DNA of 13,541 nucleotides from Armatimonadota bacterium (GCA_016183885.1 JACPDS010000017.1:1-13541), one strand, 5' to 3'. Shown: positions 1-8,306, counted from the first letter of the stretch. Notes: a model not told the origin generated them from the letters alone. Numbers and translations are program-made.

Positions 1-711
1 AAAATTCAGTTGATTTTAGATAATAGTTCTCCAAAACAGGCGGCTTTAGTGGAATTAAGTTTAAATGAAATAATAAGAAATTTTTTAGGAGAGAAAAAGC
101 CTGTTAATTTAGAAGTGCAAAGACTTTATAAATCTAGTAAAGATCCTCGCAAAATTTTACTGCCCTCCTGGCTTTTATTTGCTATTATAAGCAGTTTTAT
201 GATTGTTTCGGCTTCTTTTTTAGAAGAAAAAGAAAAAAAGACCCTTCAGGCGATATTAATTAGTCCGGCAAGTTTATCGGAAATAATTTTAGGCAAGATA
301 TTCTTAGGGCTATTTTTAACTTTAATTTCTACTTTTTTAATTTTAATTTTAAACGGAGGAATGAGCGGAAATTTATTGAATTTATTTTTAATTATTTTAT
401 TAGGTTCTTTTTATTTTTGCATCGTAGGGATTTTTATTTCTCTTTTAGCTTCTAACCAAGGAGCCAGCAATACTTTAGGTTCTTTATTATATTTATTGTT
501 TTTTATGCCTGTAGTTTTAGCGGATACATCTCGGGCTATGTTTAATATCGCTAAGTTTTTGCCCAGTTTTTATATTTTAGACGGCTTATCCAAAGCTTTA
601 ATTTTAAATTTTGGCATAGGAGCTTTAAAATTTCATTATTTATTCTTATTTTTGGCGAGTTTACTTCTTTTAGGAGGTAATTTTTTAATTTTAAGGAGGC
701 AGGAAAACTGA
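1..711 (+). CDS. ABC-2 type transporter permease, 3' part (5' end outside window)
   Basis: This is the C-terminal part of an integral membrane subunit of an ABC exporter. The frame is open to the first base of the window, so the TTG at position 10 is unlikely to be the true start. A soluble stretch of about 55 residues is followed by hydrophobic helices at roughly residues 55-71, 95-115, 122-150, 155-172 and 205-228, counted from the TTG. After the first helix comes a charged segment, EEKEKKTLQAILISPAS, typical of ABC-2/NatB-type permeases (usually REKExGTLExLLxTP). The ATPase partner is presumably upstream, outside the window. The stop codon overlaps the transaldolase start (TGATG), so the two are probably translationally coupled. 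The family assignment is firm, but the exported substrate cannot be deduced. Confidence 0.8.
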   Translation, partial: KIQLILDNSSPKQAALVELSLNEIIRNFLGEKKPVNLEVQRLYKSSKDPRKILLPSWLLFAIISSFMIVSASFLEEKEKKTLQAILISPASLSEIILGKIFLGLFLTLISTFLILILNGGMSGNLLNLFLIILLGSFYFCIVGIFISLLASNQGASNTLGSLLYLLFFMPVVLADTSRAMFNIAKFLPSFYILDGLSKALILNFGIGALKFHYLFLFLASLLLLGGNFLILRRQEN

Positions 712-1358
712 TGGAAATTTATTTAGATTCGGCTAATCTTGAAGAAATTAAGGAAGCTTACAGCTGGGGGGTAATTTCAGGGGTTACCACTAATCCATCT
801 TTAATATCTCAAGAAAATAGAGATTTTAAAGAGATAGTTTTAAATATTTGTAAAATTGTAGAAGGTTTTATTAGTGTAGAAGTAATATCTTTATCCACTC
901 GAGAAATGATTAAAGAGGCGGAAGAATTAGCTTCTTGGTCTTCCAAAATTGTGGTAAAAGTTCCCATAATTCCCAGCGCCTTGAAAGCTATTAAAATTTT
1001 GAACAAGCAAGGAATTAAGACCAATGCTACCTTAATTTTTTCCGCAAACCAGGCTATTTTAGCCGCGAGAGCAGGGGCAAATTTTGTCAGTCCTTTTCTA
1101 GGAAGAATTGACGATATTAGCTGGGATGGGATCCCTTTAATTAAGGATATGGCGTCAATTTTAGGTTATTATAAATTACCCACCCAAGTAATTGCCGCTA
1201 GTATTCGCCATCCGCTGCATGTTATAGAAGCCGCCAAAGCCGGAGCTAATATTGCCACAATTCCTTTTCGAGTTCTTAATCAAATGATTAAGCACCCTTT
1301 AACTGAAATAGGAATTAATAAATTTTTAGAAGATTGGAAAAAAAGTTCTCATTCTTAA
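711..1358 (+). CDS. tal: Small transaldolase (TalC/Fsa-type)
   Basis: This is a cytosolic pentose-phosphate-pathway enzyme of 215 aa, the usual length of the compact transaldolase/fructose-6-phosphate aldolase family. The start has a good SD (AAGGAGG, 693-699). Visible signatures are D6 (MEIYLD), TTNPS at 26-30, Schiff-base lysine K83 in VVKVP, NATLIFS at 105-111, SPFLGRIDD at 127-135 and a C-terminal GANIATIP. In this family Q plus Y at two active-site positions marks F6P aldolase, and E plus F marks true transaldolase. Here they are E57 and F129, so I favour transaldolase. The usual threonine after KVP(M/V) is replaced by isoleucine. Transaldolase genes also lie near rho in Bacillus subtilis, which fits the next gene. 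The family is certain and the substrate preference is inferred. Confidence 0.93.
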   Translation: MEIYLDSANLEEIKEAYSWGVISGVTTNPSLISQENRDFKEIVLNICKIVEGFISVEVISLSTREMIKEAEELASWSSKIVVKVPIIPSALKAIKILNKQGIKTNATLIFSANQAILAARAGANFVSPFLGRIDDISWDGIPLIKDMASILGYYKLPTQVIAASIRHPLHVIEAAKAGANIATIPFRVLNQMIKHPLTEIGINKFLEDWKKSSHS

Positions 1359-1389
1359 AAAATATTAATACTAAAAAGGAGTTTTTTTT

Positions 1390-2679
1390 ATGGAAACTAT
1401 ACCAAATATAGAAAATATTGCGGATTTAGAAAAAATAAACCGTAATGAAATAATGGATTTATGCAAGTGCTTGGGAATCAGCGGCTATCAACGCTACAAG
1501 AAACAGGATTTATTTTATAAAATTATGGAAGTTCATGCCCAACAGCAAGGCTTGCATTTTTCTTCAGGGATATTAGAAATATTGCCTGATGGATATGGTT
1601 TTTTAAGAGGAAAAACTTATCTGCCATCTAACGGAGATATTTATATTTCTCAATCTCAGATTAAACGTTTTAATTTAAGAGTGGGAGATTTAGTGGCAGG
1701 ACAGGTGCGTCCTCCTAAAAACGGAGAAAAATATTATGGTTTATTAAAAGTAATGGCGGTAAATAATCAAGATCCTGAATTAGCTAGAATGAGAGCTAAT
1801 TTTGACGATCTTACTCCAATTTTTCCAAATGAAAGATTTAGTTTAGAAACAAATCAAGAAGAGATTTCTACCCGCATTATTGATCTTTTAAGTCCTATTG
1901 GAAAAGGGCAGAGAGGATTAATTGTCGCTCCTCCTAAAGCCGGAAAAACTATTTTATTAAAGAGAATCGCTAAAGGAATATCGACTAATCATCCAGAGGT
2001 AATTTTGATGGCTCTTTTAATTGATGAACGACCGGAGGAAGTAACCGATATGGAAAGATCGATTGAGGGAGAAGTAGTCAGTTCAACTTTCGATGAACCT
2101 CCGGAAGAACATGTTCATGTAGTTGAATTAGTTTTGGAAAAAGCTAAGAGATTAGTAGAAATGAAAAAAGATGTGGTAATTTTATTAGATAGCATCACCC
2201 GTCTTTCTCGGGCTTATAATAATGTCATACCGGCTAGCGGAAGAACTCTTTCAGGAGGATTAGATACCACTGCGTTAAGAATGCCCAAACGTTTCTTTGG
2301 AGCGGCTCGAAATATCGAAAATGGAGGGAGTTTAACCATTATTGGGACAGCATTAATTGAAACAGGCAGTAAAATGGATGATGTAATTTTTGAAGAATTT
2401 AAAGGCACAGGAAATATGGAATTAGATTTAAGCCGCCGGTTGGCGGAGAGAAGAATTTTTCCGGCAATTGATATTAAAAAATCCGGCACCCGTCATGAGG
2501 AAATTTTGATTCCTAATGGCGATTTAAAGAAAATTTGGTTATTACGGCGAGCTTTAGATTTATTTGATGTCCCTGAAATGACTGAATTAATGATTGAACG
2601 GTTGGGTAAAACTAAAGGCAATAAAGAATTTTTAGCTTCAATTACTAAAGAAGCCCTTTCTTTTAGCAGAGATATATAG
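1390..2679 (+). CDS. rho: Transcription termination factor Rho
   Basis: Rho is the hexameric RNA-dependent ATPase/translocase that terminates transcription. The protein is full length (429 aa). It has a Rho N-terminal helical domain (about 10-50), then an OB/cold-shock-like primary RNA-binding domain (about 57-125, with GYGFLR and DIYIS). The ATPase domain carries Walker A APPKAGKT (180-187), Walker B VVILLDSITR (262-271), the Q-loop PASGRTLSGGLD (281-292) and the R-loop/arginine-finger region SRRLAERRIFPAID (348-361). No long insertion separates the N-terminal and RNA-binding domains, unlike actinobacterial Rho. The SD AAAAGGAG ends at 1381, eight bases before the ATG. It lies 31 bases after the transaldolase gene. 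Identification is certain. Confidence 0.98.
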   Translation: METIPNIENIADLEKINRNEIMDLCKCLGISGYQRYKKQDLFYKIMEVHAQQQGLHFSSGILEILPDGYGFLRGKTYLPSNGDIYISQSQIKRFNLRVGDLVAGQVRPPKNGEKYYGLLKVMAVNNQDPELARMRANFDDLTPIFPNERFSLETNQEEISTRIIDLLSPIGKGQRGLIVAPPKAGKTILLKRIAKGISTNHPEVILMALLIDERPEEVTDMERSIEGEVVSSTFDEPPEEHVHVVELVLEKAKRLVEMKKDVVILLDSITRLSRAYNNVIPASGRTLSGGLDTTALRMPKRFFGAARNIENGGSLTIIGTALIETGSKMDDVIFEEFKGTGNMELDLSRRLAERRIFPAIDIKKSGTRHEEILIPNGDLKKIWLLRRALDLFDVPEMTELMIERLGKTKGNKEFLASITKEALSFSRDI

Positions 2680-2683
2680 GTTT

Positions 2684-2700
2684 TTCCGCCTTTAGCGGAA
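2684..2700 (+). repeat. Short perfect inverted repeat after rho
   Basis: TTCCGC and GCGGAA form a 6-bp stem around a CTTTA loop, five bases after the rho stop. No T-run follows on either strand, so it is not a convincing intrinsic terminator. It may instead stabilise the 3' end of the rho transcript or be a remnant of a small palindromic repeat. The gene that follows starts 28 bases later and is probably still in the same transcript. Confidence 0.4.
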
Positions 2701-2728
2701 GCGCTTAGAATTTAGGATTTATCTACAA

Positions 2729-3949
2729 ATGGATCTTTTACTTTACGATGAAGAATTTAGAAGAATTATAAAAAACAAGAAATATTCAGCCTTAGGAAGA
2801 ATAGGCAATAAAGAGGAAATTTTAAAAAGATCTGATTTAATTCTTTTGCCCGAAGGGGCGCAAATTTATTATCTTCCTCAAAAACAAGCCTTAGGTTATG
2901 ATTTAAAGAATAAAGTTATTAAAAAATTTAAAAATTTTCCTATTTGCGCTCTATTGCCTCCCGGATATTTAAGAACTTATTTGCCGGCTTATAAATCTAT
3001 AGATTTATCAATTTTACCTTTCTTTGGATACACCGCTTTAACATGGGAAAGAGATTTTTATACCGGCGCCGTTAAAATAGAAGATAATTATCGCTGGAAT
3101 ATTTTTCAATATAATAGTTTAGATTTAAAGAACAAAATTAAACAAAAATTAAAAGAATATCCTAAAAATCGTATTTTAAAGCATTTATCTTACTGTGCGC
3201 TTAATTATCGTTGTTTAACCGCTCAAAATATTTTTTATGAACGCTGGGAAGGAGGGATTCCCACTACTTCTAAATGTAATGCCGGGTGTTTTGGCTGTAT
3301 TTCTTCTCAAAGCAAAGGAAGAATTTCTCCTCAAAATAGATTAAATTTTATGCCCGGCTTAGAAGAAATATTAGAAATTATGTTGAATCATTTAAATAAA
3401 AATGAAGCCATAATTAGTTTTGGACAAGGATGTGAAGGAGAACCAAGTTTAAATTATTTATTGCTTGGAAAAGCAATTAATAAGGTTCGCGCTAGAGTAT
3501 CGACAGGAATAATTAATATTAATACTAATGGAGGCAATACTTTAGCTTTAAGAGAATTATTTAAGGCTGGATTAGACAGTCTAAGAATAAGTTTAAACAG
3601 CGCTAATCCAGAGCATTATAAAAGATATTATCTGCCTAAAAATTATGACTTTAAGGATATAGAAAAAACTATTGAACTGGCTAATTCTTCGGGGAAATTT
3701 GTTTCATTAAATCTATTAGTACTGCCGGGAATAACCGATCAGAAAGAGGAATTAGATTTTTTAAGAGTTTTTTTAAAAAGGCATAAAATTAATTTTTTAC
3801 AGCTTAGAAATTTAAATATTGATCCGGAATTTTATTTTAAAGAAGTTTATCCCTCTAAAGAAAGTTTAGGAATAAATAATTGGTTGAACTTACTTAAGAA
3901 ACAATTTCCGGCTTTAAAGATCGGCTCTTTTAATCCTTATATAAAATAA
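2729..3949 (+). CDS. Radical SAM protein of unassigned function
   Basis: A 406-aa protein with the radical SAM cluster motif CNAGCFGC (C183, C187, C190; CX3CX2C), which binds the [4Fe-4S] cluster that cleaves S-adenosylmethionine. SFGQGCEGEPS (230-240) is a GGEP-like strand motif. INTNGG (264-269) and DSLRISLNS (283-291) match later strands of the partial TIM barrel. The roughly 175-residue N-terminal extension contains C77, C156 and C162 and matches nothing I recognise. The C-terminus is too short and cysteine-poor for a SPASM domain with two auxiliary clusters. The start has AGGA at 2714-2717, 11 bases before the ATG. It sits in the rho-histidine kinase run with gaps of 49 and 24 bases. The reaction cannot be predicted. 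Confidence 0.85.
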   Translation: MDLLLYDEEFRRIIKNKKYSALGRIGNKEEILKRSDLILLPEGAQIYYLPQKQALGYDLKNKVIKKFKNFPICALLPPGYLRTYLPAYKSIDLSILPFFGYTALTWERDFYTGAVKIEDNYRWNIFQYNSLDLKNKIKQKLKEYPKNRILKHLSYCALNYRCLTAQNIFYERWEGGIPTTSKCNAGCFGCISSQSKGRISPQNRLNFMPGLEEILEIMLNHLNKNEAIISFGQGCEGEPSLNYLLLGKAINKVRARVSTGIININTNGGNTLALRELFKAGLDSLRISLNSANPEHYKRYYLPKNYDFKDIEKTIELANSSGKFVSLNLLVLPGITDQKEELDFLRVFLKRHKINFLQLRNLNIDPEFYFKEVYPSKESLGINNWLNLLKKQFPALKIGSFNPYIK

Positions 3950-3973
3950 TTAAAAATTAAAAGGAAAATAGAT

Positions 3974-5251
3974 TTGAGTGAAATCTTGATTAAAAAAATT
4001 AAAGAACTGGAAAAATTGGCGGAGATTTCTCTTTATCTTAATTCCGGTATAGACTTATCAGTGCTTTTAGAAAAAATATTGAAAGTTTCTAGAGACAATT
4101 TTGACTGTGAAGATGCTTCTTTGATGTTATTAAATGAAAAGACCCAAGAACTTTATTTTGAAGTAATAGAAAGCAAGGAATCTGAAGCTTTAAAGAAAAT
4201 TACTTTAAAGCCGGGAGAGGGAATTGCCGGAAAGGTAGCCGCTACAGGAGAGCCTCTTATTATTGAAGATGCTGAAGCTGATCCGCGTTTTTCTAAAAAA
4301 GGGGACGAAGTTACTTTTAAAAAAACTATAAATATGATGTGTGTTCCTTTAAAATTTAAAGATAAAATTATTGGAACAATGCAGGTGATTAATAAAAAAA
4401 GCGGCAGTTTTAATTTTGAAGATCTTCCTCAATTTTTAGCTATAGCAAATTTAGCCGCTATAGCTATAGAAAATGCTCGATTATATAAACAACTAGCAGA
4501 AAATTTTCAAAGAATAAAAGAGCTGGAAGCTTCGAAATCTCAGTTTATAGGTTTGCTTTCCCATGAGCTTCTTACCCCTATTGTGCCTATTAAAGGTTAT
4601 ACAGAAATGCTTATCGATGGTTTAGATAATTTTAATTCCGAAGAAATAAAAAAATATCTTAAAGTAATTGTTAAAGAAACTTCTCGTCTTAATATGCTTA
4701 TTCATGATCTTTTTATAATAAATAATATTGAAAAAGTTAAGGAAATTTTAAATTTAGAAATAATTTTATTGATTCCTTTTTTAGAAGAGTTAAAAGAAGA
4801 TTTTCAAAAAAGAGTAAGCCGTCATGAAATTATTTTAGAGACAAATTTAATTGAAGAAATTTTAGAATTAAAGATTTCCGCCGATAAAGAAAAATTAGGG
4901 CATTGTTTTAATCATCTTTTAGAAAATGCTGTTAAATTCTCTCCTCAAGGCGGAAAAATTATTATTAGAATAAAAAATTATCTTTCTCAAATAAATCAAG
5001 TTTCCCCTAAGAAATGGATTGAAATCCAAGTTGAAGATCAAGGCATAGGAATTCCCGAAGAAGAAAGAGAGAAGATTTTTAAAAAATTTTATCAGATAGA
5101 TTCAAGTTTTACAAGAGTTTTTGAAGGGATGGGAATTGGGCTATACATTTGCAGGGAAATTATTGAGGCCCATCAAGGAGAAATTTTTTGCGTAAGCCAA
5201 GATGGGATTGGCAGTATATTTTATATTCATTTGCCATATTTATCCCATTAA
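3974..5251 (+). CDS. Soluble GAF-domain sensor histidine kinase
   Basis: A 425-aa two-component sensor kinase with no transmembrane segment or signal peptide, so it probably senses a cytoplasmic signal. A GAF domain spans about 26-169. A HisKA dimerisation/phosphoacceptor domain follows, with the H-box SHELLTP (phosphoacceptor H197). The HATPase_c domain has an N-box around LLENAVKFS (N318), a G1 box DQGIGIP (355-361) and a G2 box GMGIGLYICREI (385-396). The H-box has L where most kinases have R (SHELRTP). The start is TTG at 3974, supported by AAAAGGA about 10 bases upstream; no in-frame ATG is better placed. No response regulator is adjacent, so it is an orphan kinase within this window. 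The 3' end overlaps the convergent trkA remnant by 12 bases. Confidence 0.92.
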   Translation: MSEILIKKIKELEKLAEISLYLNSGIDLSVLLEKILKVSRDNFDCEDASLMLLNEKTQELYFEVIESKESEALKKITLKPGEGIAGKVAATGEPLIIEDAEADPRFSKKGDEVTFKKTINMMCVPLKFKDKIIGTMQVINKKSGSFNFEDLPQFLAIANLAAIAIENARLYKQLAENFQRIKELEASKSQFIGLLSHELLTPIVPIKGYTEMLIDGLDNFNSEEIKKYLKVIVKETSRLNMLIHDLFIINNIEKVKEILNLEIILLIPFLEELKEDFQKRVSRHEIILETNLIEEILELKISADKEKLGHCFNHLLENAVKFSPQGGKIIIRIKNYLSQINQVSPKKWIEIQVEDQGIGIPEEEREKIFKKFYQIDSSFTRVFEGMGIGLYICREIIEAHQGEIFCVSQDGIGSIFYIHLPYLSH

Positions 5252-5694
5252 GATATTTTTTAAGGCATTAAATTTTTCTTTTTTTATTAAGGTGATTAAC
5301 ATATCATTAACTTGAATGACTGTATTCCCATCTGGAATGAGCCAGTTATCGTTACGAATAACCCCGGCAATTAAACAATCAGAAGGGGTGTTTAATTCTT
5401 TTAAGGTTCTATTAAGCGCGGGGGATTCTTTGGTAATTAAAGTTTCTACTATTTCTATCCCGCCCTTTTTTATTCCAAGGGAAGTCATTATTCCTTTATA
5501 AGCTACTTCTTGTTCTATCATAGAAAGAATAATATGCATCCATCTCCTTGAATGACAAAACTTCCTAAAATTTCACTGATTTGATTGCATTTTTCTTTAT
5601 TTTTTTCTATCAAACTAATTTCTTGCCCGCTTGAGAGAAGATCTATAGCTAAATAATTACCTACTTTTCCTCCTCCTACAATAATAATAAACAT
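5240..5694 (-). pseudogene. Degraded trkA-like gene, internal deletion plus frameshift
   Basis: Two fragments of one TrkA/RCK potassium-transport regulator remain. The 5' fragment (ATG at 5694, SD GGAGG just upstream) encodes 58 aa beginning MFIIIVGGGKVGNYLA, the Rossmann GxGxxG NAD-binding motif, with an acidic residue (E30) at the end of strand 2. It reaches VIQGDG and stops at 5518. From about 5539 a second frame encodes SMIEQEVAYKGIMTSLG followed by a complete-looking RCK_C domain ending at 5240. Intact TrkA proteins have about 70 more residues between these points (the second half of the Rossmann fold), so an internal deletion has also shifted the frame. The gene follows an intact trkA on the same strand, suggesting a former tandem pair. 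An assembly error could mimic this. Confidence 0.8.
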
Positions 5695-5791
5695 TAAGTT
5701 ATATCCCCTCCATTATATAATTGTCTTAAATTAAGATTTTAAATCAAAAAATATAGCTCGAGAGCCGGCCAGTTAATGTAGAATTTATTAA

Positions 5792-6475
5792 TTAATATCC
5801 TCCTTTTAAAGGATAATTTACAGCATAATCTTCAATTTCTAGAATTTTTTTAGAAATTTCCAAGCCTTCGGTTTTAATTACTCCAAAAATTTGATCCCCG
5901 GCTTTTAATTCAAAATCTGGATACGGAACATATGGAATATGGTCGCGAATTACCGCAGAAATTCTAAATTCACCTTTAATTTCAATTTCTTTTATTTTTT
6001 TCCCTTCGGAAGCTTTTCCTAATTTTATTTCAATAGCTAAAGCCGTGCCGTCTCCTATTTGATATTGACGCAAGATTTTAGGCGTGGAGATAATATTCCT
6101 TAACATTCTTGCTCCTACAGTAGTTGAACAAACTGTATCTAAGCCTAAATCATGATAAATTCCCGCGCGGCGCGGGTCATAAACGCGGCAGACTACTTTA
6201 GGAACTTTAAAAATAGTTTTAGCAATTTGAGCAGTCATAAGATTAGTATTATCGCCATTAGTTACTGCGGCAAAAGCGTAAGCTTTCTCAATCCCGGCTT
6301 TTTTTAAAGTATCTATATCAATTCCATTTCCTAATATTTTTTCTCCTTTAAAATGTTCTAATCTTTTAAATGAATCAGAAATTTTATCAATTATGGAAAC
6401 ATCATAATTTTCTGCTTCCAGCAGCAAAGCTAATCTCGCTCCTTGTCTTCCAGAGCCTAAAATAACCACTTTCAT
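5792..6475 (-). CDS. trkA: TrkA-family potassium uptake regulatory protein
   Basis: This is the cytosolic NAD(H)/nucleotide-binding gating subunit of a Trk/Ktr-type potassium channel. At 227 aa it is the usual single-RCK length. The N-terminal Rossmann fold has GSGRQG (7-12, the GxGxxG loop) and a ribose-binding acid D30, followed by AAVTNGDNTNLMTAQIAK, KVVCRVYDPRR and LGLDTVCSTT, all typical of RCK_N. An RCK_C domain (about 140-210) ends in GDQIFGVIKTEG. The start has SD GGAGGT 11 bases upstream. The membrane subunit (TrkH/KtrB) is not in the window. The next gene on this strand is a broken second trkA, so this copy may carry the remaining function. Family certain; which channel it gates is unknown. 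Confidence 0.92.
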   Translation of the reverse strand: MKVVILGSGRQGARLALLLEAENYDVSIIDKISDSFKRLEHFKGEKILGNGIDIDTLKKAGIEKAYAFAAVTNGDNTNLMTAQIAKTIFKVPKVVCRVYDPRRAGIYHDLGLDTVCSTTVGARMLRNIISTPKILRQYQIGDGTALAIEIKLGKASEGKKIKEIEIKGEFRISAVIRDHIPYVPYPDFELKAGDQIFGVIKTEGLEISKKILEIEDYAVNYPLKGGY

Positions 6476-6567
6476 TTAAATATTTACCTCCAGAACTTTC
6501 CTAAAATTATAAATATATTCTTAAAGTATTCTTAATTTTTATTTTAAAACCTGCTCTAAAAATATAA

Positions 6568-6690
6568 ATCCCCTCTCCGACAAAAGTCCGATACGAAAGC
6601 CGGAGTCATCGGAGCGAACCGGCATCGAAGCGGTGCTTTGCAGCTTTCACCCTGACCTAACTTCGGGGCGAGGCGGCCTGAATATCATGC
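6568..6690. other. GC-rich island rich in inverted repeats, possible structured RNA
   Basis: This stretch is much more GC-rich than its surroundings and contains no plausible protein. Pairings visible on either strand are CCTCTCC (6572-6578) with GGCGAGG (6667-6673, one mismatch), GAAAGC (6595-6600) with GCTTTC (6643-6648), GCATC (6622-6626) with GGTGC (6632-6636), TCCGAT (6587-6592) with ATCGGA (6608-6613), and GCCGG (6599-6603) with CCGGC (6619-6623). The first three nest into one fold; the last two cross each other, as in a pseudoknot or a switch. Read on the - strand it lies in the leader of trkA, after a TTGACA box (6705-6700). Read on the + strand it is followed by a terminator-like hairpin. 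It matches no RNA family I can name with confidence. Confidence 0.4.
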
Positions 6691-6693
6691 TTT

Positions 6694-6720
6694 CCAGATT
6701 GTCAATTCCAATCTATTTTT
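6694..6720 (+). terminator. Candidate intrinsic terminator after the GC-rich island
   Basis: AGATTG and CAATCT form a 6-bp stem around a 7-base loop, followed by ATTTTTT on the + strand. It overlaps the last codons of the protease gene on the other strand, so coding constraint or plain AT-richness could explain it. If real, it would end a + strand transcript through the GC-rich island. Confidence 0.3.
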
Positions 6721-8167
6721 TAGTCCTATACATATTAATATCCATTTCTTCTTTATCTATTCCAAAATCAGGAAGATGATCGGGGGGAATATTTTTTAAC
6801 TCTTGTTCTTTAGGAAAAGTTTTAGCGATTTTATTAAAGAATTCATCCCAAAGAGTATTTTTTGCAAGATCTAAATCTTTATAATAAATATCTTCTTTAA
6901 TTTTTTGGCAAATAGCTTTTTCTAATAATTCTTTTGGTTTTTCCGCTCCTTCAATAGAAGTAGGCAGATATATCGAAAGGCCATAAGCGTTCGCCGTAAA
7001 ATTAGCTTGATTTTTAGAAGAAATGATTGTTTTATTAAGTTTTTCGATAATTTTTTTTACCGATTCTTTTAATTTTTCATCTTTTATATTTGGATGAATA
7101 TAAATTTTTTGCGCAAAGTCATAAAGATCTTTTTGATAAATAAAAGGCTTAATTTTTTCATTTACTGAAAAATGTTGAGTTTTATAAATAATTTCTCTTA
7201 AAATTTCAAGAGGAGTGTCAGTTTTAAGTAAGTTTTCAGCTAATTGATTTAAAGCTTTAGCCGTCTCTTCTATTTTACTTAAATCAATTGCAGATTGAGT
7301 AGGCGTGCTCCTTGCGTTTTTACATTCTTCCACCCAAATTTTAGCTAATTCTCTTGGGGAAATTTCTCCTTGAAGAGTTTTATTAGAGATTTTATTTAAA
7401 ATTTTATCTAATGGAGCGGTTATATCTCCAGTGCCGTAATAAGAATATTCCATTTCTTCTGATGCTAAAAGAATATCGGCATTATCTTTTAATTGATAAG
7501 CAGTTTCCATATTAGCCATAAGACAGGCATCTATAGCGATAATATCGGGCTTGAGGTTTGTTTGTATTTCAGCTTTATTAAAAGCTTCTTTTAATTCTGG
7601 GAGAGTAAGTATTTGATTGGTTCTATTATCTCGCCAGCCTCCCATCCAGGCGTCTCCGTGATTATGAAGTATTATGAGATAATGTTTTGCTGGAAAATTT
7701 TTTATTCCATAGTTAATAAATTCAGCAAGGGTTTGCGGATCGCTATGATCTTTACAGCCTAAATTTTCTAATTCTTGAGAATAACTTTGCGCTATATAAG
7801 ATTTAGGGCCTTTTATAATATAAAGTCTTTTGGCTTCAAGGTTATTTTCATTAAAGCTGCCGGTTTGTTTTTGTTTTGAGATCTGGGCTAGAATATTTAT
7901 CTTTTGATTTGAGCCTGCTTCTTCTAATTGTCTTAATTTTTCTAACATTGATAAACCCAGTTCATTATTACCCTGCATATAAATGAGGACTGTCCAATTT
8001 TTAAGTTTTTGATTGATATTTGCTATAGCAGAATTTTTTAATTCTTGGCTGGATTCTTTAAGATTATTCTGGGCTTTTAATTTTAAAGTTTGTTTTTTTA
8101 AATTTAGCGTTTTAATAGGTTCGGTTATCGGCATTAATAGATTCATGTTTAAAAATCCTAATTTCAT
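6713..8167 (-). CDS. Clostripain-like (C11 family) cysteine peptidase
   Basis: A 484-aa protein with a clostripain/C11 peptidase domain from about residue 58. WTVLIYMQGNNEL opens the caspase-like fold, HNHGDAW contains the catalytic histidine (H170), and DACLMANMETAYQL contains the catalytic cysteine (C215). Members usually cleave after arginine or lysine and many are autoprocessed. The first 57 residues are charged and lysine-rich, with no recognisable signal peptide or lipobox, so secretion is not evident. The ATG at 8167 has no SD, whereas the in-frame ATG at 8146 (residue 8) has AGGA nine bases before it and may be the true start. The gene is divergent from the paralogue pair at 8307-9491. 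Family is secure; substrate and location are unknown. Confidence 0.87.
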   Translation of the reverse strand: MKLGFLNMNLLMPITEPIKTLNLKKQTLKLKAQNNLKESSQELKNSAIANINQKLKNWTVLIYMQGNNELGLSMLEKLRQLEEAGSNQKINILAQISKQKQTGSFNENNLEAKRLYIIKGPKSYIAQSYSQELENLGCKDHSDPQTLAEFINYGIKNFPAKHYLIILHNHGDAWMGGWRDNRTNQILTLPELKEAFNKAEIQTNLKPDIIAIDACLMANMETAYQLKDNADILLASEEMEYSYYGTGDITAPLDKILNKISNKTLQGEISPRELAKIWVEECKNARSTPTQSAIDLSKIEETAKALNQLAENLLKTDTPLEILREIIYKTQHFSVNEKIKPFIYQKDLYDFAQKIYIHPNIKDEKLKESVKKIIEKLNKTIISSKNQANFTANAYGLSIYLPTSIEGAEKPKELLEKAICQKIKEDIYYKDLDLAKNTLWDEFFNKIAKTFPKEQELKNIPPDHLPDFGIDKEEMDINMYRTKK

Positions 8168-8306
8168 TAATATTATATTACTTATATACCGACAAATTAA
8201 CTTTAAGTTAAGGATAAATTATAAAAAAGGAAAATTCCCGAAATAATTGAATTTTATCTAAAAATAGTATTTTAAAATTAAATTTTTGAGTATAAGGAGA
8301 GTATTT

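Noticed and set aside
809..1024. Open frame on the - strand inside the transaldolase gene
   Set aside because: Antisense shadow of a clearly conserved gene; no SD and no recognisable protein.
2214..2489. Open frame on the - strand inside rho
   Set aside because: Antisense shadow of the Rho ATPase domain; no support.
5316..5501. Short + strand frame over the trkA remnant
   Set aside because: Opposite strand encodes a clear RCK_C domain; this frame is a shadow.
6600..6680. Signal recognition particle RNA or cobalamin riboswitch in the GC-rich island
   Set aside because: The SRP GGAA-loop motif and the B12-box are both absent on either strand.
8013..8246. Open frame on the + strand over the start of the protease gene
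   Set aside because: Antisense to the N-terminal part of the protease; low-complexity product and no good SD.
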